A stretch of DNA of 15,582 nt from JBAOHV01 sp964450685. GTDB lineage: Bacteria > Actinomycetota > Acidimicrobiia > Acidimicrobiales > Microtrichaceae. Position 1 is the first letter of the stretch. Every line of letters begins with the position of its first letter. The DNA lies in NCBI GenBank assembly GCA_964450685.1, contig CAYVDN010000067.1, positions 1 to 15,582 on the forward strand, in the 5' to 3' direction. The notes below the pieces were generated by a model. It was not told the origin of the DNA. It worked only from the letters and a program-made list of their open reading frames with translations, and did no database searches. This document shows, piece by piece, positions 1 to 7,513 of the stretch. The position numbers were made by a program, and so were the translations under genes.

Positions 1-961
1 GGTACAGGTTGAACTTGGGCATGGCGATGTAGTCCTTGAACCTGCCCGGCACGGGTGTCCACAAGGCGTGGATCGACCAGAGGGCCGCGTAGCAGTCCTT
101 GGAGCTGTCGACTATCAGGCGTATGCCCACGAGGTCGAAGATCTCGTCGAAGGCTTTGCCGCGCACGACCATCTTCTCGTAGATCGACCAGAGGTGCTTA
201 GGCCGGCCGGTCACCTCGGCGGTGATGTTGACGTCGGCGAGACGATCACGGACCTCGGCCATGACCCGCTCGACGTACGCGTCGCGTTCGGGCGCCCGAT
301 CGGCGACCATGTGGTCGATCTCTGCGTAGCGCTTCGGGTACAGCGAGGAGAAGCAGAGATCCTCGAGCTGCTGCTTGATCTCCTGCATGCCCAGGCGGTG
401 CGCCAGCGGCGCATAGATGTCGAGCGTCTCCTGCGCCGTGCGCTCCTGCTTCCACGCCGGCAGGGCAGCGATGGTGCGCATGTTGTGCAACCGGTCGGCC
501 AGCTTGATGACCAGCACCCGCAGGTCCTTGGCCATGGCGACGAGCATCTTGCGCATCGTCGCTGCCTGCTGGGCCTCCTTCGACTCGAAGTGGATCCGCT
601 CGAGCTTCGTCACCCCGTCGACGATCGCCATCACCTCTGGCCCGAAGTGCTGCTCGACGTCCTCCAGCGTGATGACGGTGTCCTCTACTGCGTCGTGCAG
701 CAGCGCTGCCGAGATCGTGATGTCGTCCATGCCGTAGCGGGCGACGATCCCAGCGACGGCCAGGGGGTGGGTTATGTACGGCTCACCCGAACGGCGCAGC
801 TGACCTTTGTGGGCTCCTGCGGCCATCCGGTAGGCCTCGGTGATCAGATCGGTCGAACGACGCGGATGGAACCTCTTGAACTGCTCGTTGATCGCCTGGA
901 CCTCCATGGCAGGAGGCTGGCTGTGGCGACGCCAGGGCAGGACGCGTGTCACCGTGGCCAT
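1..961 (-). CDS. relA: Bifunctional (p)ppGpp synthetase/hydrolase, RelA/SpoT (Rel) family, partial (3' end off window)
   Basis: The first 320 residues are visible; the usual length is about 750-790. The gene makes and degrades the stringent-response alarmone (p)ppGpp in the cytoplasm. The N-terminal HD hydrolase domain (about 45-200) looks intact: H65, the H89-D90 pair in LLHDAVEDT, E93-D94, and D156/N160 in KLADRLHNM. The synthetase domain starts around 245 (GRPKHLWSIYEKM, then FDLVGIR at 275-281) and reaches GRFKDYIAMPK at 306-316 before the window ends. Rel proteins carry RxKD at this site and synthetase-only RelA carries ExDD; here it is RFKD, so a bifunctional enzyme is expected. ATG at 961 is the only usable start: the frame closes at a stop at 1007-1009, and GAGGTG at 972-967 is a Shine-Dalgarno sequence 5 nt upstream. 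secF lies 111 bp upstream. The apt gene that sits between secF and relA in Mycobacterium is absent. Confidence 0.96.
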   Translation of the reverse strand, partial: MATVTRVLPWRRHSQPPAMEVQAINEQFKRFHPRRSTDLITEAYRMAAGAHKGQLRRSGEPYITHPLAVAGIVARYGMDDITISAALLHDAVEDTVITLEDVEQHFGPEVMAIVDGVTKLERIHFESKEAQQAATMRKMLVAMAKDLRVLVIKLADRLHNMRTIAALPAWKQERTAQETLDIYAPLAHRLGMQEIKQQLEDLCFSSLYPKRYAEIDHMVADRAPERDAYVERVMAEVRDRLADVNITAEVTGRPKHLWSIYEKMVVRGKAFDEIFDLVGIRLIVDSSKDCYAALWSIHALWTPVPGRFKDYIAMPKFNLY

Positions 962-1072
962 GTCGACACCTCGGTCGTGTGCACCACGGGCGATCCCATC
1001 ACGGTGTCAACGCTACCGACGACGACACCCTTCCCGGAAGCGCTCGCTGTCAAGTGGCCGGGGTGCGGAGAT
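962..1072 (-). promoter_or_regulatory. secF-relA spacer with two TTGACA hexamers
   Basis: This 111-bp spacer is the only sizeable non-coding gap between secF and relA. On the minus strand it has two perfect TTGACA -35-type hexamers, at 1053-1048 and 1010-1005, and a TANNNT hexamer (TAGCGT) at 1015-1010. None forms a well-spaced -35/-10 pair: at 17 nt downstream I read GGGTGT and GTGGTG respectively. A relA promoter here is plausible but its exact position is not fixed. No terminator hairpin is evident after secF. Confidence 0.35.
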
Positions 1073-2194
1073 TCAGCGCTTGCGGGACTTGCGTGGACGC
1101 GGAGGGTGACCGCCGACATTCACCGACAGTGGCGGCGCCTCACCCGGACGGGTGCTCGACGGCACCTTCACCCCACCTGTAGCGGTGGAGAGTCCGCTCG
1201 AGGGCTCGTGCCAGTGCGTGTCGCTCACGTCGACCCCCTTGGTCTCGAGACGCTTGCGGATCTCGGACCAGCGCTTCTCGCGCTCCTTGAGAGCGACCTC
1301 GATGGGCGAGGCGACGAACAACGATGAGTAGACACCGAGCATCAGACCGATGATCAGAGCTAGCGAGAAGTCGACGAGCAGCGGCTGGTCGAAGACGTAG
1401 CCACCGATCACCAGCATCGCCACGATCGGCAGCAGCGTCGTGACCGACGTGTTGACGCAACGCATGAGGCTCTGGTTGAGCGTGCGCCGCATGATCATCG
1501 TGTAGGTGTACTGGCCGGTCCTGCCGTAGCGGTGCATCCCGTCCTTCATCCGGTCGAACACAACGACCGTGTCGTAGAGGGAGAAGCCCAGGATGGTGAG
1601 GAAGGCGATCACCGTCGCAGGGGTGACCTCGATCCGGAACACCGAGTACACACCGACGGTGATGATGACGTCGTGGATGACGCCGAGCATGGCTGCCAGC
1701 GCCATCTTCGGCTCGAGCCTCCACGCCAGATAGCCAGCCACCAGCACGACGAACCAGATCAGCGACTGGATGGCCTGGCGTGTGATGTCGGACCCCCACG
1801 AAGGCCCGATCGTATTGACGGTGACGTCTCCGGGCTCAAGGCCCGCAGCTTCGGCCAGGGCGTTGGCGACCTGTGACCCTGTCTCGACATCGGCAACCTG
1901 CGAGGTGATGCGAATTATGCGCGTCCCGTCGGCGGTGACGGCCTCCTGCAGCTTCGCTCCATCGGCGGCGTCGAACTCCTCGAGCACCTCTCGCGCCTGG
2001 TCGGTGGTGAAGTCCTGTGACTGGACCGCCCAGGTCGACCCACCCTCGAAGTCCAGGCTCAGCGCCAGGCCCCGTGTGAACAACGACACGATCGAGACGA
2101 CCACGCAGACGGCCGAGACGACCAGCAGGCGACGCGACCACTTGGGGAAGTCGAAATCGGTCTCGCCGCGGTAGGCCCGTGACAACGCGCTCAT
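1073..2194 (-). CDS. secF: Protein translocase subunit SecF
   Basis: Inner part of the SecDF complex, which uses the proton gradient to pull SecYEG-exported proteins across the membrane. At 373 aa it fits actinobacterial SecF. Visible features: a first membrane segment at about 22-40, LDFEGG at 48-53, a periplasmic P1 domain at about 60-135, then five membrane segments between about 140 and 300. D208 in the fourth segment (FSLYDTVVVFDRM) matches the conserved proton-relay Asp of SecF. The C-terminal tail (about 305-373) is hydrophilic and ends very basic (PRPRKSRKR). The ATG start overlaps the secD stop as ATGA, and AGGAG at 2206-2202 lies 7 nt upstream, the best Shine-Dalgarno sequence in this operon. 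This suggests SecF is kept in step with SecD by coupling plus its own ribosome binding site. Confidence 0.97.
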   Translation of the reverse strand: MSALSRAYRGETDFDFPKWSRRLLVVSAVCVVVSIVSLFTRGLALSLDFEGGSTWAVQSQDFTTDQAREVLEEFDAADGAKLQEAVTADGTRIIRITSQVADVETGSQVANALAEAAGLEPGDVTVNTIGPSWGSDITRQAIQSLIWFVVLVAGYLAWRLEPKMALAAMLGVIHDVIITVGVYSVFRIEVTPATVIAFLTILGFSLYDTVVVFDRMKDGMHRYGRTGQYTYTMIMRRTLNQSLMRCVNTSVTTLLPIVAMLVIGGYVFDQPLLVDFSLALIIGLMLGVYSSLFVASPIEVALKEREKRWSEIRKRLETKGVDVSDTHWHEPSSGLSTATGGVKVPSSTRPGEAPPLSVNVGGHPPRPRKSRKR

Positions 2195-3873
2195 GACGAT
2201 GCTCCTGACGCGACAGGTGTCTTCCGATCAGCTCCCGCATCACCTGTTGTGTCCAGCGGTATGCCCAGACGTCCGGGATGCCTACCCAGCCGGGAACGGG
2301 CCAGCAGCGCCGTGGCCGGGTAGATGAAGAAGTACATCGACGTGATGTCCAGGATCGTCATCGCTCCCAGGTAGAACGCGAAACCGCGCACTGGTCCGAC
2401 GGCCAGCCAGTAGAGGATTCCCGCACCGAGCAGCGACGCGACGTTGGCCTTGACGATGGTTCCCCACGCCACGTCGAACGCCCTGTCGGCCGCGGCCCTG
2501 GTCGAGACACCCATGCGCACCTGCTCCTTCATCGCCTCGAAGTAGACGACCGCGGAGTCGACCGTGACACCGATGGACACGACCAGGCCAACCACGCCGG
2601 CGAGCGTGATGGTCGCCCCGATCCAGGCGATGATCACGTACAGCGCCGATGCGGCGACCACGAGTCCAGCGACTGCTACCAGTGCGAGCAGGCGGTAGTA
2701 GATGGCCAGGTACAACGCTGCCAGGACCAGGCCGATGAGACCTGAGATGATGCCAGCCTCCAGCGCGCCCTTGCCGAGGGTCGCCGAGACGTTCTCGGAC
2801 TGCTGCGGCTTCAGTTCGACCGGCAGCGACCCGTAGCGCAGCGCCACCGCTAGCGCCTCGGCCGAGTCCTTGTCGAACGAACCCGAGATCTGGATCTGGT
2901 CCTTGTCGAAGCTCGGCTGCTGGATCTCCGGAGCCGAGAGCACCTCGCCGTCGAGCACGATGGCGATCAGCCCCTTGCCGCTCTCGGACAGCGCCGGGCA
3001 GACGTTCTGGTCGGCCGCGTAGCACTGGGCAGCGATCGCGTTGAACTTGTCGATGCCGTCCTCGCCGCCCTTGAACGAGGGGTTTACGGTCCAGCGGCCG
3101 TCGTTGCTCAGCCCGGCGGTCGCCCCCGAGACCGACGTCCCGGTCAGGGCGACCGGGCCGAGGGTGTAGAGGTTGCCCTCGTCGTCGGGCAGTGTGACCT
3201 GCCCCTCGGGCGTCTGGTCCTCGGGCGGGGTCGCGGACGAGGCCAGCTGGGTCTCGAGCTGGTAGAGCTCGGCGAAGCGCTCGTCGTTCAGGTCGACGCC
3301 GTACTGGTTGAGCGACGGCGGCAGGGTCGTGGTGGTCTCGGTGCCCTCGGGCGGAGCGGTCGTCGTGGTGGTCGTGGTTGCTGCTTGCTGGGTCTGCTCG
3401 TCGGCGATCACCTGTTGGGTGGTGACCCCCTCGGGTATCCCCAGCGCGGTGCGCAGCTCAGTGACCTTCGTCTCGGCTTCGCTGCGCTCGTCCCCGGTGA
3501 GCTCGGTGCCCGACATCGACAGAACGGGGCGGAACTCGAGCTGAGCGGTCTGGCCGACGACCTCGAGCACCTCGGCCTGGTCCTTGGCTCCCGGCAACTG
3601 GATGGTGATCGTGTTGCCCTGGCGAGCGACCTCTGGCTCGGCGACACCGAGGTCGTCGACGCGCTTGCGGATGATCTCGATCGCCTCGTCGAGCTGCTCG
3701 GGCTCGACGTCGTCAGTGACCTTGCCGTCCTTGACCGGCTGGAGGTTCACCGAGATGCCGCCTTGGAGGTCCAGTCCGAGCTTGGGTGCGTGGTCGGTGA
3801 GCACCATCGCCAACACCAGGCCGTACACGACGGCAAGGAAGATGATGAGAGCGCGCAGCGGATGTGACTTCAT
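2191..3873 (-). CDS. secD: Protein translocase subunit SecD
   Basis: Partner of SecF in the proton-driven translocation accessory complex. 560 aa. First membrane segment at about 8-25, LGLDLQGG at 32-39, and a large extracytoplasmic P1 region (about 40-365). The P1 region holds the SecD/F head signature near 100-117 and a further subdomain at about 300-355 (IAIVLDGEVLSAPEIQ). Five membrane segments follow between about 370 and 525. The fourth carries D439 (GVTVDSAVVYFE), equivalent to the essential Asp of E. coli SecD; the usual VDAN is VDSA here, and other actinobacteria also have VDS. A threonine-rich low-complexity linker (about 165-187, including seven consecutive Thr) interrupts P1. Mycobacterial SecD has a Pro/Ala-rich insert in a comparable place. 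The start is 4 nt after the yajC stop and the stop overlaps secF. Confidence 0.97.
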   Translation of the reverse strand: MKSHPLRALIIFLAVVYGLVLAMVLTDHAPKLGLDLQGGISVNLQPVKDGKVTDDVEPEQLDEAIEIIRKRVDDLGVAEPEVARQGNTITIQLPGAKDQAEVLEVVGQTAQLEFRPVLSMSGTELTGDERSEAETKVTELRTALGIPEGVTTQQVIADEQTQQAATTTTTTTAPPEGTETTTTLPPSLNQYGVDLNDERFAELYQLETQLASSATPPEDQTPEGQVTLPDDEGNLYTLGPVALTGTSVSGATAGLSNDGRWTVNPSFKGGEDGIDKFNAIAAQCYAADQNVCPALSESGKGLIAIVLDGEVLSAPEIQQPSFDKDQIQISGSFDKDSAEALAVALRYGSLPVELKPQQSENVSATLGKGALEAGIISGLIGLVLAALYLAIYYRLLALVAVAGLVVAASALYVIIAWIGATITLAGVVGLVVSIGVTVDSAVVYFEAMKEQVRMGVSTRAAADRAFDVAWGTIVKANVASLLGAGILYWLAVGPVRGFAFYLGAMTILDITSMYFFIYPATALLARSRLGRHPGRLGIPLDTTGDAGADRKTPVASGASS

Positions 3874-3877
3874 CGGG

Positions 3878-4264
3878 TCACTCGTCCTCTCCGGCGGCGT
3901 CGGATCCCGATCCGTCTGCCTTGGCCTTGCGGGTACGGGACGCTGGGCGCTCCGCTGGCTCGGGTTCGCTGGTGCTGCGGGCGATCGACGAACGGGCGAC
4001 GCGGATCACGACGTCGGTGTCGACCTCGAGGTGGAACAGCTCGTCCTCGATGAAGGTGATGACCCCGACGATGCCCCCGGTCGTGATGACCTCGTCGCCG
4101 ACGTCGAGCTTGCGCAGCATGTCGGCCTGCTTCTGCTTCTGCTTCCGCTGCGGCACGATCATCATGTAGAGCAGCAGTCCGAGCGGGACGAACAGGATGA
4201 GCATTCCGAGCGGGCTGCTGCCACCGTTCTGCTGTGCGAGGGTGAAGACGAAGTGGTTGATCAC
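3878..4264 (-). CDS. yajC: Sec translocon accessory protein YajC
   Basis: Small single-span membrane protein that associates with SecDF. 128 aa. A short extracytoplasmic N-terminus is followed by a hydrophobic segment at about 19-37 and a basic stop-transfer stretch (PQRKQKQKQ). Then comes the cytoplasmic YajC domain with LDVGDEVITTGGIVGVI, the family hallmark. The C-terminal 35 residues are charged and Ala/Ser-rich, a common actinobacterial extension. The start is GTG at 4264. I see no Shine-Dalgarno sequence; instead a TANNNT hexamer lies 9 nt upstream, and the start codon directly follows an inverted repeat (see 4265-4293). An internal ATG at 4204 would remove the residues before the membrane segment and lacks a better ribosome site. 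First gene of yajC-secD-secF. Confidence 0.93.
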   Translation of the reverse strand: MINHFVFTLAQQNGGSSPLGMLILFVPLGLLLYMMIVPQRKQKQKQADMLRKLDVGDEVITTGGIVGVITFIEDELFHLEVDTDVVIRVARSSIARSTSEPEPAERPASRTRKAKADGSGSDAAGEDE

Positions 4265-4293
4265 AGGGGTGCGAGCCTACGCGCAGCACCCCT
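4265..4293 (-). promoter_or_regulatory. yajC upstream region: TANNNT hexamer inside the loop of an 8-bp inverted repeat
   Basis: Arms AGGGGTGC (4265-4272) and GCACCCCT (4286-4293) are perfectly complementary, with a 13-nt loop. The arm nearer the gene directly abuts the GTG start of yajC. On the minus strand TAGGCT (4279-4274) fits the actinobacterial -10 consensus TANNNT and would place transcription start at about 4267, 3 nt before the GTG, giving a nearly leaderless mRNA. If transcription instead reads through from tgt, the hairpin would sit on the start codon. The whole tgt-yajC spacer is 53 bp. Confidence 0.4.
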
Positions 4294-4317
4294 CCTCGCT
4301 GTAACCACCCGACACGA

Positions 4318-5451
4318 TCAGACTCCTGGACCCGTCCCCGACCAGACGGCCGCTGTGGCGGCCCTCAGCGTGTCGAGGGTGCCGGCCTCTATCGCCGAAC
4401 GGATGCGTCCCACGAAGCCCAGGATCCAGGTCAGGTTGTGGATCGTGCACAGCGTCGCTGCCACCGGCTCGCGCAGCGTCGCCAGGTGACGCAGATAGCC
4501 GCGTGGGTGTCGCCGACACGTCGAACACGGACAGTCCGCGTCGATCGGCTGGTCGTCGAGAGCGAACTCGGAACGCTTTATGTTCAGGCGGCCACCGTCG
4601 GTCAGCAGAGTCGCATGCCGTGCCAGACGAGTCGGCAGCACGCAGTCGAACATGTCGACGCCGAGTGCGACCGCCTCGATGATCGACAGCGGGTCGCCCA
4701 CACCCATGAGGTATCGCGGCTGATCGGCCGGGAGGTGCTCGAGCGCGGCGGCGAGAGCCGGGAGCATGACTTCACGGGTCTCGCCGACCGACAGACCGCC
4801 GACCGCGTACCCATCGAAGTCGAGCTCGACGGTGCGACGCGCCGACTCGGAACGCAGGTCGGCCTGGTCGCCGCCCTGGACTATCCCGAAGATCGCCTGG
4901 TCCTCGATGCGTCGGTGTGCCATCCGGGCGCGTTCGGCCCATCGAGCGGTTCTCTCCACCGCCTCGACGAGCACAGCGCGCTCGGACGGGAGTGGTGCAC
5001 ACACGTCGAGCACCATCTGGATGTCCGCTCCCAGCTGCTCCTGTATGGCGACCGCCGACTCCGGCGTGAGGAGGTGGTGGTCGCCGTCGTAGGTCGAGCG
5101 GAACAGCACTCCTTCGTCGTTCAGTTGCGGGTCGAGCGAGAAGACCTGGTACCCGCCGGAGTCAGTGAGCATGTGTGCATCCCACCCGCTGAAGCGGTGC
5201 AGCCCGCCCAGGGACTCGACGGTGTCGGCACCGGGGCGGAGCATCAGGTGGTAAGTGTTGCCCAGCATCACCTCGACTCGGGTTCCGTCGGCCGCGCTCA
5301 GCTGATCGAGCACCTCGGTGGGGAGCGAGCGAACCGCACCCCGCGTCCCGACGGGCATGAACACGGGGGTCTGGAGCACTCCGCGAGCCGTGGTGATCCT
5401 CCCACGACGCGCCGCGCCGTCGGTGGCGTCGACGTCGATGGTCAGCTTCAC
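4318..5451 (-). CDS. tgt: tRNA-guanine transglycosylase (queuine/preQ1)
   Basis: Exchanges guanine-34 of GUN-anticodon tRNAs for the queuosine precursor preQ1 in the cytoplasm. 377 aa, normal for bacterial Tgt. Catalytic residues are present: D97 in TDSGGYQVFSL (general acid/base), D269 in MFDCVLPTR (nucleophile by comparison with the Zymomonas enzyme) and R275. QGG at 192-194 and GGLSVGE at 218-224 line the substrate pocket. Zinc ligands C307, C309, C312 and H338 follow the C-x-C-x2-C-x25-H pattern. The start is GTG, overlapping the queA stop as GTGA, so translation is probably coupled to QueA, the next enzyme of the same pathway. No genes for making preQ1 are in the window, so whether the base is synthesised or salvaged cannot be told. 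Confidence 0.97.
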   Translation of the reverse strand: MKLTIDVDATDGAARRGRITTARGVLQTPVFMPVGTRGAVRSLPTEVLDQLSAADGTRVEVMLGNTYHLMLRPGADTVESLGGLHRFSGWDAHMLTDSGGYQVFSLDPQLNDEGVLFRSTYDGDHHLLTPESAVAIQEQLGADIQMVLDVCAPLPSERAVLVEAVERTARWAERARMAHRRIEDQAIFGIVQGGDQADLRSESARRTVELDFDGYAVGGLSVGETREVMLPALAAALEHLPADQPRYLMGVGDPLSIIEAVALGVDMFDCVLPTRLARHATLLTDGGRLNIKRSEFALDDQPIDADCPCSTCRRHPRGYLRHLATLREPVAATLCTIHNLTWILGFVGRIRSAIEAGTLDTLRAATAAVWSGTGPGV

Positions 5452-6257
5452 TCGGCGAACCCGGGACCGTTCACACCCGACGAGTCACGCTCGACGAGCA
5501 TCGCGTCCCCGAAGGACAGGAACCTGTATCTGCGCTCCAGCGCGGTCGCGTAGAGGTCCCGCCAACGAGGCCCCACGAACGCCTCGACCATGGCGAGCAG
5601 CGACGACCGCGGCAGGTGGAAGTTCGTCATGAGCACGTCGACGACCCGGAACCTGTACCCGGGTGTGATGAACAGCCGTGTGCGTCCACCCAGAGCTCCG
5701 AGGGTGGCGACGGACTCGAGCGCCCTGACCGTCGTGGTGCCCACAGCCACCACCCGCCGTCCTTCCTGGGCCGCTGTGACGACGGCATCCCAGGTCTCGA
5801 CGGGCACCGAGAACTGCTCCGAGTGGATCGAGTGCTGCTCCACCTCGTCGACGCTGATCGGCCGGAACGTGTCCAGACCGACGACGAGTTCGACCGTGGC
5901 CGTGCTGATGCCCCGCTCGGCGAGCCCGTCGAGCACTGCCGAGGTCAGGTGCAGCCCAGCTGTGGGAGCGGCGGCCGACGCGGCACGCCGCGAGAACACG
6001 GTCTGGTAGCGCTCCTGGTCNNNNNNNNNNNNNNNNNNNNNNNNNNNNNNNNNNNNNNNNNNNNNNNNNNNNNNNNNNNNNNNNNNNNNNNNNNNNNNNN
6101 NNNNNNNNNNNNNNNNNNNNAGATGGGCGACCGTCGAGTCCTGCGGCTCCGCACCGGGCCCGCGATCGACGAGCAGGCGGGCGGCGTCACGCGGCTCGAC
6201 CGGGGTCTGGGCGATCCGGTCCTCCGGCAGGTCGTAGTCGAGGTCAGCGGTGCGCAC
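5448..6257 (-). CDS. queA: S-adenosylmethionine:tRNA ribosyltransferase-isomerase QueA (interrupted by assembly gap)
   Basis: Transfers and isomerises the ribosyl group of SAM onto preQ1-tRNA to give epoxyqueuosine-tRNA, the step after Tgt. The first 45 residues (ending at STVAH) and the part from DQERYQTVFS to the stop are readable, including APTAGLHLT, HSEQFSVP, AVGTTTVRALES and TNFHLPRSSLLAMVEAF, all QueA signatures. Between them lie 100 N. By alignment from memory to E. coli QueA (356 aa), about 115 residues are missing, so the real gap is nearer 340-350 bp. The two readable parts share one frame across 100 N, as expected if the true gap is also 1 mod 3. The gene is most likely intact. 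GTG start 6 nt after the acyl-CoA dehydrogenase stop with no clear Shine-Dalgarno sequence, so coupling is likely. Confidence 0.94.
   Translation of the reverse strand: MRTADLDYDLPEDRIAQTPVEPRDAARLLVDRGPGAEPQDSTVAHXXXXXXXXXXXXXXXXXXXXXXXXXXXXXXXXXXDQERYQTVFSRRAASAAAPTAGLHLTSAVLDGLAERGISTATVELVVGLDTFRPISVDEVEQHSIHSEQFSVPVETWDAVVTAAQEGRRVVAVGTTTVRALESVATLGALGGRTRLFITPGYRFRVVDVLMTNFHLPRSSLLAMVEAFVGPRWRDLYATALERRYRFLSFGDAMLVERDSSGVNGPGFAE
6021..6120. other. Assembly gap (100 N) inside queA
   Basis: Exactly 100 consecutive N, a conventional placeholder length. It falls in the coding region of queA and hides the middle of the protein's N-terminal half. Nothing in it can be annotated. Confidence 0.99.
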
Positions 6258-6263
6258 AGGGGC

Positions 6264-7409
6264 TCAGAAGCCCATCGAGCGACCGATGATCTCCTTCATG
6301 ATCTCGGTCGTGCCGCCGTAGATCGAGGTCACCCGGGCGTCCGCGTAGGCCCGTGCGACGGGATACTCGTTCATGTAGCCGTAGCCGCCGTGGAGCTGGA
6401 CGCAGGTGTCGGCGACGCGCTTCTGCAGCTCCGTGCACCACCACTTGGCCATCGCCGCTTCCTCGGCGCTGAGCTCGCCGGCGTTCAGCGCCGTGACACA
6501 GCGGTCGACGAACGTCTCGGCGATCGTGATCTCGGTCTCCATCTCGGCGAGCTTGAAACGGCTGTTCTGGAAACTGCCGATCTTCTGGCCGAACGCAGTG
6601 CGCTCGTTGCAGTAGTCGATCGTCCAGGTCAGGATCGCACGGGCGTGTGCGACACCCACCACAGCGATGGAGAGCCGCTCCTGAGGCAGGTTCTTCACCA
6701 GCAGCTTGAAGCCCTCGCCCTCCTCGCCGATGCGGTTCTCCACCGGCACCCTCACATCGTTGAAGAACAGCTCGGCTGTGTCCTGGGAGTGCATGCCGAC
6801 CTTGTCCAGATTGCGACCCCGCTCGAAGCCCTCCATGCCTTCCTCGACAACGACGAGTGACATGCCGGTGTGACGCTGGGACGGGTCGGTCTTGCACGCG
6901 ACTATGACGAGGTCCGACAGGATGCCATTGGTGATGAACGTCTTGGAGCCGTTCACGATGTAGGTGTCACCGTCGCGGATGGCGGTGGTCGACATGGACG
7001 CAAGATCCGAACCGATCCCCGGCTCTGTCATCCCGACCGCGGTGATCAGCTCCCCCGATGCGATCCCCGGCAACCAGCGCTGCTTCTGCTCATCGGTGCA
7101 GTAGTCCTCGAAGTAGGGCAGGCAGACGTCGCTGTGCAGGGTCATGCCCAGCCCTGCCGGGTAGACGTCAGCGCGTGTCAGCTCCTCGCCGACGATCTGG
7201 TTGTACCGGAAGTCGTCGACCCCTGGGCCGCCGAACTGCTCGGGCACCGACATGGCGAGGAAACCCGAGGCCCCGGCCTTGGCGAACAGCTCACGGTCGA
7301 CGATGCCGGCCTCTTCCCAACGCTCACGGTTGGGAACCATCTCGCGTTCGACGAACGTGCGGAACGCCTCCCGGAACATGTCGTGCTCGTCTTCGAATCC
7401 GCGGTCCAT
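6264..7409 (-). CDS. Acyl-CoA dehydrogenase, long-chain (LCAD)-type active site
   Basis: FAD-dependent alpha,beta-dehydrogenation of an acyl-CoA; electrons would go to electron-transfer flavoprotein. 381 aa from ATG 7409, chosen because MDRGFEDEHDMFREAFRTF is the usual family start and GGAG lies 10 nt upstream. A frame extension to a TTG at 7457 has no family similarity. Family motifs: TAVGMTEPGIGSDLASM (123-139), NGSKTFITNG (153-162), RTAFGQKIGSFQ (270-281), QLHGGYGYMNEYPVAR (338-353). The residue used as base in medium- and short-chain enzymes is Gly here (G365 in IYGGT). E244 in LPQER matches the catalytic Glu of long-chain (ACADL-type) enzymes. Close relatives by motif are LCAD-like; the actual substrate cannot be inferred. 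It sits between ruvB (102 bp upstream) and queA (6 bp downstream), so it may drive queA-tgt. Confidence 0.93.
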   Translation of the reverse strand: MDRGFEDEHDMFREAFRTFVEREMVPNRERWEEAGIVDRELFAKAGASGFLAMSVPEQFGGPGVDDFRYNQIVGEELTRADVYPAGLGMTLHSDVCLPYFEDYCTDEQKQRWLPGIASGELITAVGMTEPGIGSDLASMSTTAIRDGDTYIVNGSKTFITNGILSDLVIVACKTDPSQRHTGMSLVVVEEGMEGFERGRNLDKVGMHSQDTAELFFNDVRVPVENRIGEEGEGFKLLVKNLPQERLSIAVVGVAHARAILTWTIDYCNERTAFGQKIGSFQNSRFKLAEMETEITIAETFVDRCVTALNAGELSAEEAAMAKWWCTELQKRVADTCVQLHGGYGYMNEYPVARAYADARVTSIYGGTTEIMKEIIGRSMGF

Positions 7410-7482
7410 GATCGGTTCGCTCCAAGGGGGTCGTGCTTGTGGGATCCACTCCAGCAAACCACGCTGAACCTGGCTCGCCGAA

Positions 7483-7513
7483 CTGACGACCCGTCAGATC
7501 CGGACGTCGGATC
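7483..7513. promoter_or_regulatory. Two adjacent short palindromes between ruvB and the acyl-CoA dehydrogenase gene
   Basis: CTGACG-ACC-CGTCAG (7483-7497) is a perfect 6-bp inverted repeat with a 3-nt centre. Right beside it, GATCCG-GACGT-CGGATC (7497-7513) is a second 6-bp repeat with a 5-nt centre, overlapping the ruvB stop codon. They could be small hairpins ending ruvCAB transcripts, though no T-run follows. The first could also be an operator for a TetR-type regulator of the acyl-CoA dehydrogenase gene, whose ATG is about 75 bp downstream. The rest of the 102-bp spacer shows no clear TANNNT promoter. Confidence 0.3.

Noticed and set aside
68..1327. Long plus-strand open frame (419 codons) antisense to relA and secF
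   Set aside because: It mirrors two well-conserved minus-strand genes and the spacer between them, has no recognisable motifs and an Arg/Asp/His-rich composition typical of antisense frames in GC-rich DNA.
4438..5553. Plus-strand open frame (371 codons) antisense to tgt
   Set aside because: Shadow of tgt, which has intact catalytic and zinc residues; no motifs on the plus strand.
5616..6860. Plus-strand open frame (414 codons) across queA, the N gap and the acyl-CoA dehydrogenase
   Set aside because: It is read through 100 unknown bases and is antisense to two clear genes; no family similarity.
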